Origin: Engraulis encrasicolus
Lineage: Eukaryota > Chordata > Actinopteri > Clupeiformes > Engraulidae
DNA length: 64,000 bases
NCBI RefSeq assembly: GCF_034702125.1
Contig: NC_085876.1
Span: 5,248,864 to 5,312,863 of the forward strand
Direction: 5' to 3'
The notes under the pieces are model-generated. The model saw nothing but the letters and a program-made list of their open reading frames with translations. It had not been told where the DNA came from and did no database searches. Shown here piece after piece: positions 11,103 to 20,600 of this stretch (the first letter of the stretch is position 1; each line of letters opens with the position of its first letter). Made by a program: the position numbers and the translations under genes.

Positions 11103-11709
11103 AGTGCGTTTTTAATATGTGACCTTGCCTCCTCCACTTGCCTCCTCCACTTGCTTCTCGTCATGATGACATCACAGACAACAGCATTATATTTCAATAT
11201 CTTGCAAAAGCTCAATTATAGAGTCTTTTTCTCATTTGCAATTGGGATGGTGAATGAAAAACAGTCCCTCAAAAGTTGTTGTGGCGAGGCTGACAGCTGG
11301 GAAACTTTATCGTTTTCTCCACGGAGGAGGGGCCAGGAGGCGGGGCGAGGAGACAAGCACAAGTGGAGGAGACAAGGTCACATATTGGGATGCACCCTCT
11401 GTCTCTGTCTCTGTCTCTGTCTCTCTCTGTGAGCAAATGTGTCTGCCACACGTGATGCTATGTAATGTGTGTTGCAGCGAGCTGTGGTTACCAAGGACAG
11501 GCCTTTGAGATAGTGGAGAGCTGGATCACTTCAGATTGTCTACATTGAAGCATTGGCTGCTGTCACCCGTAAGTCTCTGTCTCTCTCTCTGTCTCTTTCT
11601 CTGTGAGCAAATGTGTCTGCCATACTGCTACCTCTCTCGTGCGCACTCCCACTCTCCCCTTACGAAAATGCCTTCTTCGGTAGATTAGATATTTGTCTTC
11701 CTTCTGTTA

Positions 11710-12412
11710 GTTACCCTTACAAAAATGGACCATGGTTTATTATGGTATTACTATATTTATCTTGGTTCTACCATGGTATGATTACTCTGAGTACAATGAA
11801 CCTACCATATTGTACTATGGCTTACTCTGGTATTACTGTGATGTTTATGTGGTAACATGGTTCTTCCATGGTATGTCATGATTACTCTACCCTTACGGAA
11901 ATCAACCATGATTTTAATGCAGTAACCACGGTTTTCCTATCGCATTTCATGGTGATTCTAAGTACTATCAACCAACCATAGTTCTAGTACATTGGCTTTC
12001 ATAGTTGTAACCCTTACAAAGATTAACCAAGGTTCTACTATGAAAAGTAATCATGGTTTTACCATTCGAATCCTGCCGTCACCATTCCCTACACCTCCAT
12101 CCTTGGCTGAAGTGCCCTTGAGTAAGGCACCTAACTCCACGCTGCGACAGGGACTGTAATCAATAGCCTGTAAAATCTGTAAGGCACTGTGGATAAAAAA
12201 AGTGTCAGCTTAATTTAATGAATAACTATTAACCATTGTTTATTTTTTGCATAGTTAAACCATGGTTGAATCATAGTTATACCACGTTAAATCCATAGTG
12301 AAACCATGGTTGAACCATAGTCAAACCGTGCTCAAAAAAACGTGACAACTATGAGTAACTAAAAACCATGGTTTGTTACCATAGTAAAACCATGGTCCAT
12401 TTTCGTAAGGGT
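11710..12412. mobile_element. palindromic MITE of CCATGG-rich repeats with nested SINE-like tail
   Basis: The ends ACCCTTACAAAAATGGACCATGG and its inverted counterpart ending at GTAAGGGT (12412) form a long imperfect inverted repeat. Internal copies of CCCTTAC with CATGG-type sequence occur at about 11891 and 12005. Nested at about 12075-12225 is a sequence typical of fish SINE/LINE tails (GAGTAAGGCACCTAACTCC... GGATAAAAAAAG...). No clear TSD seen. Confidence 0.6.
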
Positions 12413-12554
12413 CTCTTGCTTTCTCGCTCTTACTCCATATGTTTTTATTTTTAATTCTGTGTATTGGTCCCACTCTTATAGTCTTATGTCCTTGATGCTG
12501 TGTTGAACAAAACTGAACTTGAACATTCTCTCTCTCTCTGTCTCTCTCTCTCTT

Positions 12555-12593
<39 letters not shown>

Positions 12594-12710
12594 CGCATTC
12601 TCTATCTTGTTGTAGATCTACATGAATGAGACAATACATTACACTTAGCTGATGGTTTTATCCAAACCTATTTCACAGGTACTGTATTATAGGGTATTGG
12701 TACACTGAAC

Positions 12711-15700
12711 ATGGCGATGGCGGCAGAGGATGACATGTTGGCATTTCTCAGAAGAAGAAACATTGATGACGCCATAATTGAACAACTACAAGAGGACAAG
12801 GTGAAGTATTTTTGTTTCCTTTACATATACAGCTCCACCCCAAATTATTAGAACATCATGAAATAGTTGATATTTCCATAATTCCATCAACAATGTTAAA
12901 CGTTCATAGATTGTTATAGATTCATTGCCTACATTTTGAACTATTCCAATCATTCATTTGTTTATTGTTATGTGGATATTGCTTTTCACAGATCGACATC
13001 AATGTCATAGGTGTAATGAGTGATGCAGAATTGGAGAAGTATATCTACAGATATGGTGCCCGGCTTGCTTTAAGAGCATTTTGCCGCCAAAGAGAGGTGG
13101 CAGCCACAAGACCAGATGGAACGGGAACGGTGAGGTCTTCTCTTGTGCAAAAACTGAGGCAAAGGATAGGTGCGCGGATAACTCAAACACGACATGAAGA
13201 AACAACTCACGGAATGGGAAACAAACACGCAGCCAAAACAACCCGAAGAGTGGAATTGGGATGGCTCCACTACTCAGAGGAGACCCACTCGTTTCATCAG
13301 GTACGGACCAGAAATGGAGGAGGGACTCGGAACTTAACTGTCCAAAAGTCAGTAACCATGGCGGAGCTTCTGCAGACAGGGAAAAATTTGTTTTTTTCAA
13401 ATGGACATTCACGTAAAGGACCAGTTGAAGACTTTCAGCTGGACGTACGAGACTACTGCCACAACATTCTGCCTCTGAATGTTACAGTAGGGCAGCTGTA
13501 TGACCAAACCAAGCTAAGGATGCTCCGCATCTATACAGCTTCGATGAAGGCAAGTTGGGTGTTGCTTTTCTGTATTATATTGTGCAAGCGGCCTTTGGGT
13601 TAAAGCACAGAAAACCATTCCAAAAGTTGAACTTTGATCCTTCATAGATTGAGAATTTCTGTATAATTTAAGAGTTTATGTTTGCTTTCTATCAACAGAG
13701 AGGACAACCAACCCGTGTCGAAACAAGCAGCCAGCCCGCGCCAAGCAGCCAGCCCGCGCCAAGCAACCAGCTTCTGCCCACCGACCAGCCAATGCCAAGC
13801 AGTCAGCCACTGCCAAGCAGCCAGCCACTGCCCACCGACCAGCCACTGCCCACCGACTAGCCAATGCCAAGCAGTCAGCAACTGCCCACCAACCAGCCAA
13901 TGCCAAGCAGCCAGCCAATGCCAAGCAGCCAGCTTCTGCCCACCGACCAGCCACTGCCAAGCAGCCAGCCACTGCCAAGCAGCCAGCCTCTGCCCACCGA
14001 CCAGCCAATGCCAAGCAGCCAGCTTCTGCCAAGCAGCCAGCTTCTGCCCACCGACCAGCCAATGCCAAGCAGCCAGCCTCTGCCAAGCAGCCAGCTTCTG
14101 CCCACCGACCAGCCAATGCCAAGCAGCCAGCCACTGCCAAGCAGCCAGCCACTGCCAAGCAGCCAGCCTCTGCCCACCGACCAGCCAATGCCAAACAGCC
14201 AGCCTCTGCCCACCGACCAGCCAATGCCAAGCAGCCAGCTTCTGCCAAGCAGCCAGCTTCTGCCCACCGACCAGCCAATGCCAAGCAGTCAGCCACTGCC
14301 CACCGACCAGCCAATGCCAAGCAGCCAGCCTCTGCCAAGCAGCCAGCTTCTGCCAAGCAGCCAGCCTCTGCCCACCCACCTAACTGTGTTAATTCAGGAA
14401 GAACAGGAGTATGATGATGTTGTTTCCCAGGCCTTCGTAGCTTCCATGGATGATTTTGAAGTTCAATTCGGTCCAGTGACTGGTGAGGAGGAGCGTAATC
14501 AAGATGACACCCTTCCCTGGAGTCAAGACGGTCACAGTGAAGTAGGAGTGCGCGGTATGGACGGTATACTATCGTGCGAGGTATTTTTTCCCCCAAGGTA
14601 TGGATTTTGTCCATACCGCTCTACCGCCATAGCGCATTGCGTCCTGCAGATGGCAGTAATAGACAACGTTTTGAACATCCACAGACAGACTGTCTCTCGT
14701 AGTAGCCAAAAGAATATGTGGTTGTAGAACAGAAGCACAATTTCATTTAAGCTTTAAGTGTAAAATGTATAGTTAGTGTAGTGAACTATTGTTTTAAACT
14801 GTATGTGATTTCGATTCTGGTCTCCACAATTTAATGTACAGTGGTGTGTGAAAAGCAAGTTAGCAAGCTAACAGCCCAAGTCATTCATGTCAATGCTGGT
14901 GTCTGACAACAGAAATGTGCTAAATCTATGTGCTACTGGTTGCTTTACATTTGCGCCAGCCTTACTGTATGTTACTGTGTCCAGGTGAGATAATATCATT
15001 CACGATATCTGGCTGGGTGTTAGTAACTTAGATGACTGTTCACTGTTTAAAATGTGATTTAGCGATTTCGCTAACGTTAGCACGCTAACCGCTGCTGCAG
15101 TGATAGCTGCCATTTAAATGCATTAGTTCTACAATGCATTGCTAGCTGCCTCATGTGAAAGTTCGTTTTTTTAAAACTTTAACAATAACAGCTGAACCAT
15201 TAGGCTTGGCATAATCACAGATGCAAGCACACATTTCCAAATAACCCCTAGCAACTCCAGAAATAGAAAAAAGGGTCAAATGAAAGATTTATTGGATAAA
15301 ATCCATGTTCAGTTTGACACCCCTCCCTTCCCTAGTTTAACACCTTCTAGACTTGGTGAAATTGACAGTGTTATAGCCTATTGCATTGCATTGCAAAATG
15401 CATTTTACATAGTTTTTGTTTGTTTTCAAAAGATTTGAATAGCAAGAATTCACACACATTACAAAAATGCAAATGTTTAAAAAATGCAAATGCAAATGCA
15501 AAAGTAAAAAAAAGGTGTTTTGTACATTTTGCGACGGAATGCTTAAATTTTACACAAATGTAAAATACCGTGATATATACCGTGATATATACCGTGGCTA
15601 AAATTATACCGAGGTATACATTTTTGGCCATATCGCCCACCCCTACAGTGAGGTACTGTAAACTATTAACCAAAACTCATGTTTCAACATTCTGTCAACT

Positions 15701-16760
15701 ATATAGCACCCTATCATCACACAGTCGTTGTGTTGCACTATTTGTGATGTAACTCTGACTTTGATTTGTATACAAAGTTGCATACACAGGGTTATTATTG
15801 AGATTTTTTTCGTGCATGTGTGTGGACATTAAGCACAAAAAGAGAGAGTTTGGGTCCTAGGCAGCAGCTTGATCAACTGTAAGAGTATCACAGAAAATAA
15901 TAAAGGAGTGGATTCCGCGCAGTCATGACAACCCTCCTGCAACATACAAAAACTTCTTTAACAGGTCATGACCTATGTCTAGCTTAAGAAGTGACTGAGG
16001 AGCAGATACCTTACATGAACTTGTACCAGTTTAAGTTCAATGTCATAGTGGTAGTAAAAAAAATGGAGGTAGTCAAAACATTGTAAATCCAATATATATG
16101 AATATCTGTAGGCACCCTCGATATGTGGAGCAGTAGCTAATCTTACCAGGTTCTGAAATTTTTCATTTTGCAGGAGAGTGTGATGACTACAAGTACTCAG
16201 CAGCAACTCAGTCCAGACATAAATCCTTCATCTATACCAGGTGAACAACATATTTTATGTGTAATGTTTCCATAATTGGCACTCATTCTTGAGTTCATTT
16301 AAAAATACTTTTATTTCAAACCATTTTGTATGGCTGGTAGCAGTCAATGTCAGATCATGTTTTTATTAGTATACCGTAATTCAAAATAATATGTCTTATG
16401 GCACTTTGAGAACACCACCTTTTTGAGTAGATTTGCATTGTCTTGGGGCTGCACAGTCTGTCATTGCATACATGACAGATCTCCATTACCACACATTCAC
16501 AAGTTAATTTTCAGCTACATTAATACCAATGCGGCTGTGTTTGAGAATGGGAAACACACAAAGAAATCCCCCTTGAAAGGCTGTTCATTTCACTTGCAAG
16601 AGGTGGCACATTTTACCTTTGACATGGTCTTCATGAAATCAATAGGCAGTTATGTACAATATGTACTGTATGTAAATAACTATCTTGCGCTCTCTCTCTC
16701 TTGCATTCTCTCCCCCCCCCCCCCTCTCTCTCACTCTCTCTCACTCACTCACTCACTCAC

Positions 16761-16847
<87 letters not shown>

Positions 16848-17846
16848 GATCCAATGGATGAGGAGACATTTTACACTTTAACTATTAGGAGGGGGCATTG
16901 TCTTACAGATCTAGTTCATGCCTTCAAAAACCCAGAAATTTTGAACCTGGATGTCGCCATCAAGATGCGCTTGTCAAATGGAGCACTGGAGGAAGGAGAA
17001 GGTAGTGGTGTTAGGAGAGATTGCCTAACCGAGTTCTGGACAGACTTTTATGAAAGGTGCACCTTAGGGGGGGACGTTAAAGTCCCATTCATCAGACATG
17101 ATTACCAGGCAGAGGAATGGCAGGCTGTTGCTAGGATTGTAGTGTTTGGTTGGAGGTTTGGTTACTTTCCTGTGAAATTAGCAATGCCTTTTCTTGAATC
17201 CACCATTTATGGCACAACCAGCAGCAGCTTCAAGGATGCTTTCCTACAATACGTGTCCGACAGTGAGCGCCAGGTGCTTATCAAGGTTTTGGAGGACTTC
17301 AATTCTGTCGAAGATGAAGACATAATTGATGCCCTTGAGGCATACGATTGCCTCCAAATGCCAACAGAAGACAACTTTGTTGCTCTTCTTTCACAACTTG
17401 GTCACAATGTTTTGCTTCAGGCCCCTTCCTTTATCATGCAGAATTGGCAACCAATTTTGCAGCAGTTGGCAGTAGCTATGCCACTTGATGTTCTTCATGA
17501 CACCATAAAAGAAAAGACACCGGCCAAAGCTGTGAAGGAGCTTCTTTTGTTCCCTAAAAACATGACTCCTCCCCAAGCAGTAGTTGCCCGGTACTTAAAA
17601 AAGTACATTGGGGAGGTTGACATAAGCACTCTACAACATTTCCTTAGATTCTGCACTGGTTCCAATTTAATTGAAAGTAAAATTGAAGTGCAGTTCATTG
17701 AATCGTCTGAATTTGAGAAACGGCCTCAGTCCCACACATGTGCTTGCATTTTGAAAGTCCCAGTGGGTTATCACAACTACCCAGAGCTGCGCAGTGATTT
17801 CAACACTGTACTAAGGAGCTCTGTTTGGGTCATGGACGTCGTCTGA
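12711..17846 (+). CDS. HECT-type E3 ubiquitin ligase, fish G2E3-like family, with an in-frame stop
   Basis: Exons: 12711-12800, 12992-13549 (GC donor GCAAGT), 13699-about 14541, 16174-16240, 16849-17846. Phases agree across all joins. Exons 1-2 encode a small helical N-terminal domain (MAFL...YIYRYGARLALRAFC) seen in the multicopy fish 'G2/M phase-specific E3 ligase-like' family. Exon 3 is a hexapeptide repeat (PSSQPL/PTDQPM) followed by an acidic tail. The last exon (332 codons) is a HECT-like C-terminal region, starting LTIRRGHCLTDLV and ending in a C-lobe with TCACILKVP, where Cys is the likely thioester residue. It would transfer ubiquitin to unknown substrates. TAG at 13858-13860, from CAG in a repeat unit, breaks exon 3, and a hAT element disrupts its donor. 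The gene may be a recent pseudogene or be spliced around exon 3. Confidence 0.75.
13725..14378 (+). repeat. 18-bp coding minisatellite in the HECT gene
   Basis: About 36 units of 18 bp alternate CCAAGCAGCCAGCCTCTG and CCCACCGACCAGCCAATG types, encoding PSSQP(L/M) and PTDQP(L/M). Unit length is a multiple of three, so all three plus frames and several minus frames stay open; only the PSSQ frame is in phase with the flanking exon. One CAG to TAG change makes a stop at 13858. Confidence 0.93.
14543..15645. mobile_element. hAT-type non-autonomous element inserted at an exon 3 splice donor
   Basis: Termini TAGGAGTGCGCGGTATGG and the inverse of CCATATCGCCCACCCCTA match at about 15 of 18 positions. 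Flanks CAGTGAAG (14535-14542) and CAGTGAGG (15646-15653) are an 8-bp TSD with one difference. The right copy reads CAGTGAG followed by GTACTG, a possible donor, while the left copy lost it. Length 1,103 bp; no transposase frame. Confidence 0.88.
15646..16173 (+). other. intron of the HECT gene
   Basis: Intronic sequence between the displaced donor and the acceptor TTTTGCAG at 16166-16173. No embedded gene recognised. Confidence 0.5.
16690..16848. repeat. (CT)n/(CACT)n microsatellite next to a splice acceptor
   Basis: A long CT tract with CACT interruptions runs directly into CACACAG at 16842-16848, the acceptor of the final HECT exon. It acts as an extreme polypyrimidine tract. Frames reading through it from upstream are artefacts. 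Confidence 0.95.
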
Positions 17847-18412
17847 CGTTTTTTGTAGTTTCTCAAGACTTATCACAGTCTGAGACTGTGCAATAATCAA
17901 AAAAGACCACAAAGCCGTTCATTAATTTTCAAAAACAAAGCTTAAAGAAATGTTGGAAAAAATCCATCCATCCAGTCAGAAGTTATGGGCCAAACAATTC
18001 AGCCATGAGAAAGTTTGGGCGCCCTTTTGGGAAATCATTACATTGGTTTATTTCTCGTTGAGCTTTTACAGTATCAACTTCATTTTGACATATTAAACTG
18101 TAGGGAAAGAGAAACATATCAGCAGTGGAAGAATTTTCATAGGTGTTACAGAAACAATTTGATGTGGATTTAAACAAAAATAGGTGTGTGCATAAATATG
18201 GGAACCCCAAAAAAAGGTATACCATTGTTATGAAGTAGAGCTCACCTTTGCTGATCTAATGGCCTGTGGATACTTGCTATACAAGAAGACAAGTTCCAAC
18301 TGCCTGGTGCTACTGAATAGTGACCAATTTTTCTATCCAGAACCTCTCTAGTTCAGTCAGGTTAAAATGTGTCTTCTTTAGACATCCTGGTTATAGAAAT
18401 TAATGGCTTGGC

Positions 18413-18845
18413 AACGAGCGGGATCTCCGGCCCACAGACCACCAGTCACTACCGTCCGCAGACCTTCCCCTTGACGACGAGCGGGATCTCCGGCCCACAG
18501 ACCACCAGTCACTACCGTCCGCAGACCTTCCCCTTGACGACGAGCGGGATCTCCGGCCCACAGACCACCAGTCACTACCGTCCGCAGACCTTCCCCTTGA
18601 CGACGAGCGGGATCTCCGGCCCACAGACCACCAGTCACTACCGTCCGCAGACCTTCCCCTTGACGACGAGCGGGATCTCTGGCCCACAGACCACCAGTCA
18701 CTACCGTCCGCAGACCTTCCCCTTGACAACGAGCGGGATCTCCGGCCCACAGACCACCAGTCACTACCGTCCGCAGACCTTCCCCTTGACGACGAGCGGG
18801 ATCTCCGGCCCACAGACCATCAGTCACTACAGTCTGCAGACGTGC
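18413..18845. repeat. 63-bp minisatellite, about 6.7 copies
   Basis: Unit ACGAGCGGGATCTCCGGCCC... is repeated almost without change seven times (last copy diverges near 18820). Unit length divisible by three keeps frames open on both strands (TTSGISGPQTTSHYRPQTFPL on plus), so the open frames here are probably not genes. Confidence 0.95.
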
Positions 18846-18892
18846 GTCGCCAAAGTTCAAAGCCGCCGCCTCGCCATTAATTTCGTATAACC

Positions 18893-19136
18893 GGTCACCA
18901 GGCAGAGGAATGGCAGGCTGTTGCTAGGATTGTAGTGTTTGGTTAGTTTCCTGTGAAATTAGCAATGCCTTTTCTTGAATCAACCATTCATGGCACAACC
19001 AACAGCAGCTTGTTGGATGCTTTCCTACAATATGTGTCCGACAGTGAGTGCCAGGTGCTTATCAAGGCTTTGGAGGACTTCAATTCTGTCGAAGATATAA
19101 TTGATGCCCTTCAGGCATACGATTGCCTCCAAATGC
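18893..19136 (+). pseudogene. partial duplicate of the HECT exon
   Basis: This segment is nearly identical to 17103-17360 of the final HECT exon (AGGCAGAGGAATGGCAGGCT... to CTCCAAATGCCA), but lacks about 14 bases at one point and six codon-equivalent bases at another, and stops abruptly. It cannot make a HECT domain. It lies between the TIRs of the 17996-19729 element, same strand as the parent gene 1.5 kb upstream. Confidence 0.92.
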
Positions 19137-19734
19137 CATCCTTTACCCATGCTTTATTAACTATTTTTCAGCAAACTACATTTTCCTTTCAGGAGTACCA
19201 TTCCTGTGGCCTTCCATGCTTTCCACTCAAATGGATTTCCATTTCTGGGTGTGGGGAAACTTCCAGATTACTTTGTTTACCTTTCTCATTATTCATAGTA
19301 ATGCATTATCTTTGTTTGAAGTCTACAAAGAGTTGTTCAGAGCCCACTATATTGCCACTCTCCAAGATAGAATTTAGGACAAGCCTAGTCTGCTATTATG
19401 TATGGTAAATAACATTTTAATGACCAATCACTGCTGTCTTAGTGACTGAAGTCATTAAAACCAGTTTGTGCTGCAAAGGTGAGCTCTACTTCATATTAAT
19501 GGTATACCTTCTTTGGGGTGCCCATATTTATGCACGGGCATATTTTTGTTTAAATCCACATAAAATTGTTTCTGTAACCCCTATGAAAATCCTTCCACTG
19601 CTGAAATGTTTCTCTTTCCCTACAGTTTAACATATGGTAAAATTAAGTTGCTACTTTAAAAGCTCAATGAGAAATAGCCCAATGTAATGATTTTCCAAAA
19701 GGGCGCCCAAACTTTCTCATGGCACTGTAAATGG

Positions 19735-20010
19735 TATTTTAAGTTGGCTAAGGAACACTGCATATGATATAATTTTGAAAATCAACATGGTTTCGAGCGG
19801 GATTCGAACTCACAACCTCCATATCTGTAATCCAGCCCCTTTGGCATTGATATTAACTGACATACAATACATGATATTTGAAGTTGGCTAAGGAACACTG
19901 CATATGATATCATTTTGAAAATCAACATGGTTTTGACTGGGGTTCGAACTCCCAACCTCCATATCTGTAATTCAGCACATTTGCCATTCATACTAAATGA
20001 CATACATGGC
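19735..20010 (-). repeat. tandem repeat with tRNA-like box B sequence
   Basis: Two units of about 135 bp (starting near 19735 and 19869) and the start of a third (20003). On the minus strand each contains GTTCGAATCCC- or GTTCGAACCCC-like sequence preceded by CTGGATTACAGATATGGAGG, resembling the anticodon/T-arm half of a tRNA. No complete cloverleaf or acceptor stem was found, so it is a tRNA-derived repeat, not a tRNA gene. Confidence 0.6.
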
Positions 20011-20600
20011 ATTTTAAGTCGGCTCGCTAACAACGCGTCAAATAAACTTCTAGGTGAAAGTGTTGATGTTTTATGATCTCCAAGCCGAGCCGGTCGTTTT
20101 AGTGTTTGAACGGTGTCTCTATCTCGAAAGGCCTAGGAGGAGATCCATTTTCTATTTTACTGCCCTACACAAGAGAACCAATAATAAGAAACAGGACTAG
20201 AAACAGGACTTAGGGATTACTATAATCGGGCCCTTGCTCTGCAAGGGCCTTGCTCCGCAAGCCTGCTTAATAAAGAAAAAATAGTCAAATATTCCATCAA
20301 ACAGCTTCCTCGGCGGAGGTCTGCACTCTAGAGAGTGCATCTAGTTCCAGGTGCATTCATTTTCAATAAACTTGGGTTTTTTGTTATTTGTGTGCGTTTG
20401 TTTGTTTTGTTTTTTTTGCTGCAAACTATCTGCAGTATGTATTTCTCATACAATAGACTACAACAATAGACAGTTAAATTGTAATGGGAACGTGAATGAG
20501 TTTGTATTAAAAAAAATGAAATAAAGCACAAAGTACTGCATTCAGGTAATCATTTGCCATGTGTTTTATTTTGGAGTCAAGAAAAGAGTCCCTCTCGATT
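20011..20600. other. dispersed repeat sequence, no gene
   Basis: The stretch 20070-20275 (ending ACAGGACTTAGGGATTAC... with a TGCTCTGCAAG/CTTGCTCCGCAAG hairpin) is related to 47870-48035 in the nedd9 intron. No coding potential. Confidence 0.5.

Larger units (their letters stand above)
9446..11568 (+). repeat. array of six exon-like cassettes
   Basis: A segment of about 90 bp preceded by TTGCAG and followed by GTAAGT recurs at 9446-9533, 10205-10292, 10901-10997 and 11478-11568, with degenerate copies at about 10400-10485 and 10705-10770. Shared core: GTGGAGAGCTGGATCACTTC then AGATTGTCTACATTGA. The four good copies keep both splice sites. No common open frame spans them, so they look like alternative 5' leader exons of the HECT gene that starts at 12711; this is inference. 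Confidence 0.6.
17996..19729. mobile_element. long-TIR DNA transposon carrying a HECT gene fragment and a minisatellite
   Basis: Arms of about 250 bp (18001-18255 and 19478-19726) are inverted repeats beginning GCCATGAGAAAGTTTGGGCGCCC. The right end closes with GGCACTGTA, typical of Tc1/mariner-like termini; the left end is slightly damaged (TTCAGCCATGAG). The interior has a 63-bp minisatellite and a duplicate of part of the HECT exon, but no transposase. Confidence 0.75.

Noticed and set aside
13642..14614. Minus-strand frames of 245 and 312 codons over the 18-bp repeats
   Set aside because: Shadows of the coding minisatellite; unit length divisible by three keeps all frames open.
18378..18860. 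Minus-strand frames over the 63-bp minisatellite
   Set aside because: Same cause; no start context, splice sites or homology.
19782..20033. Functional tRNA genes
   Set aside because: T-arm-like sequence is present but acceptor stem, D-arm pairing and box A spacing are not convincing.
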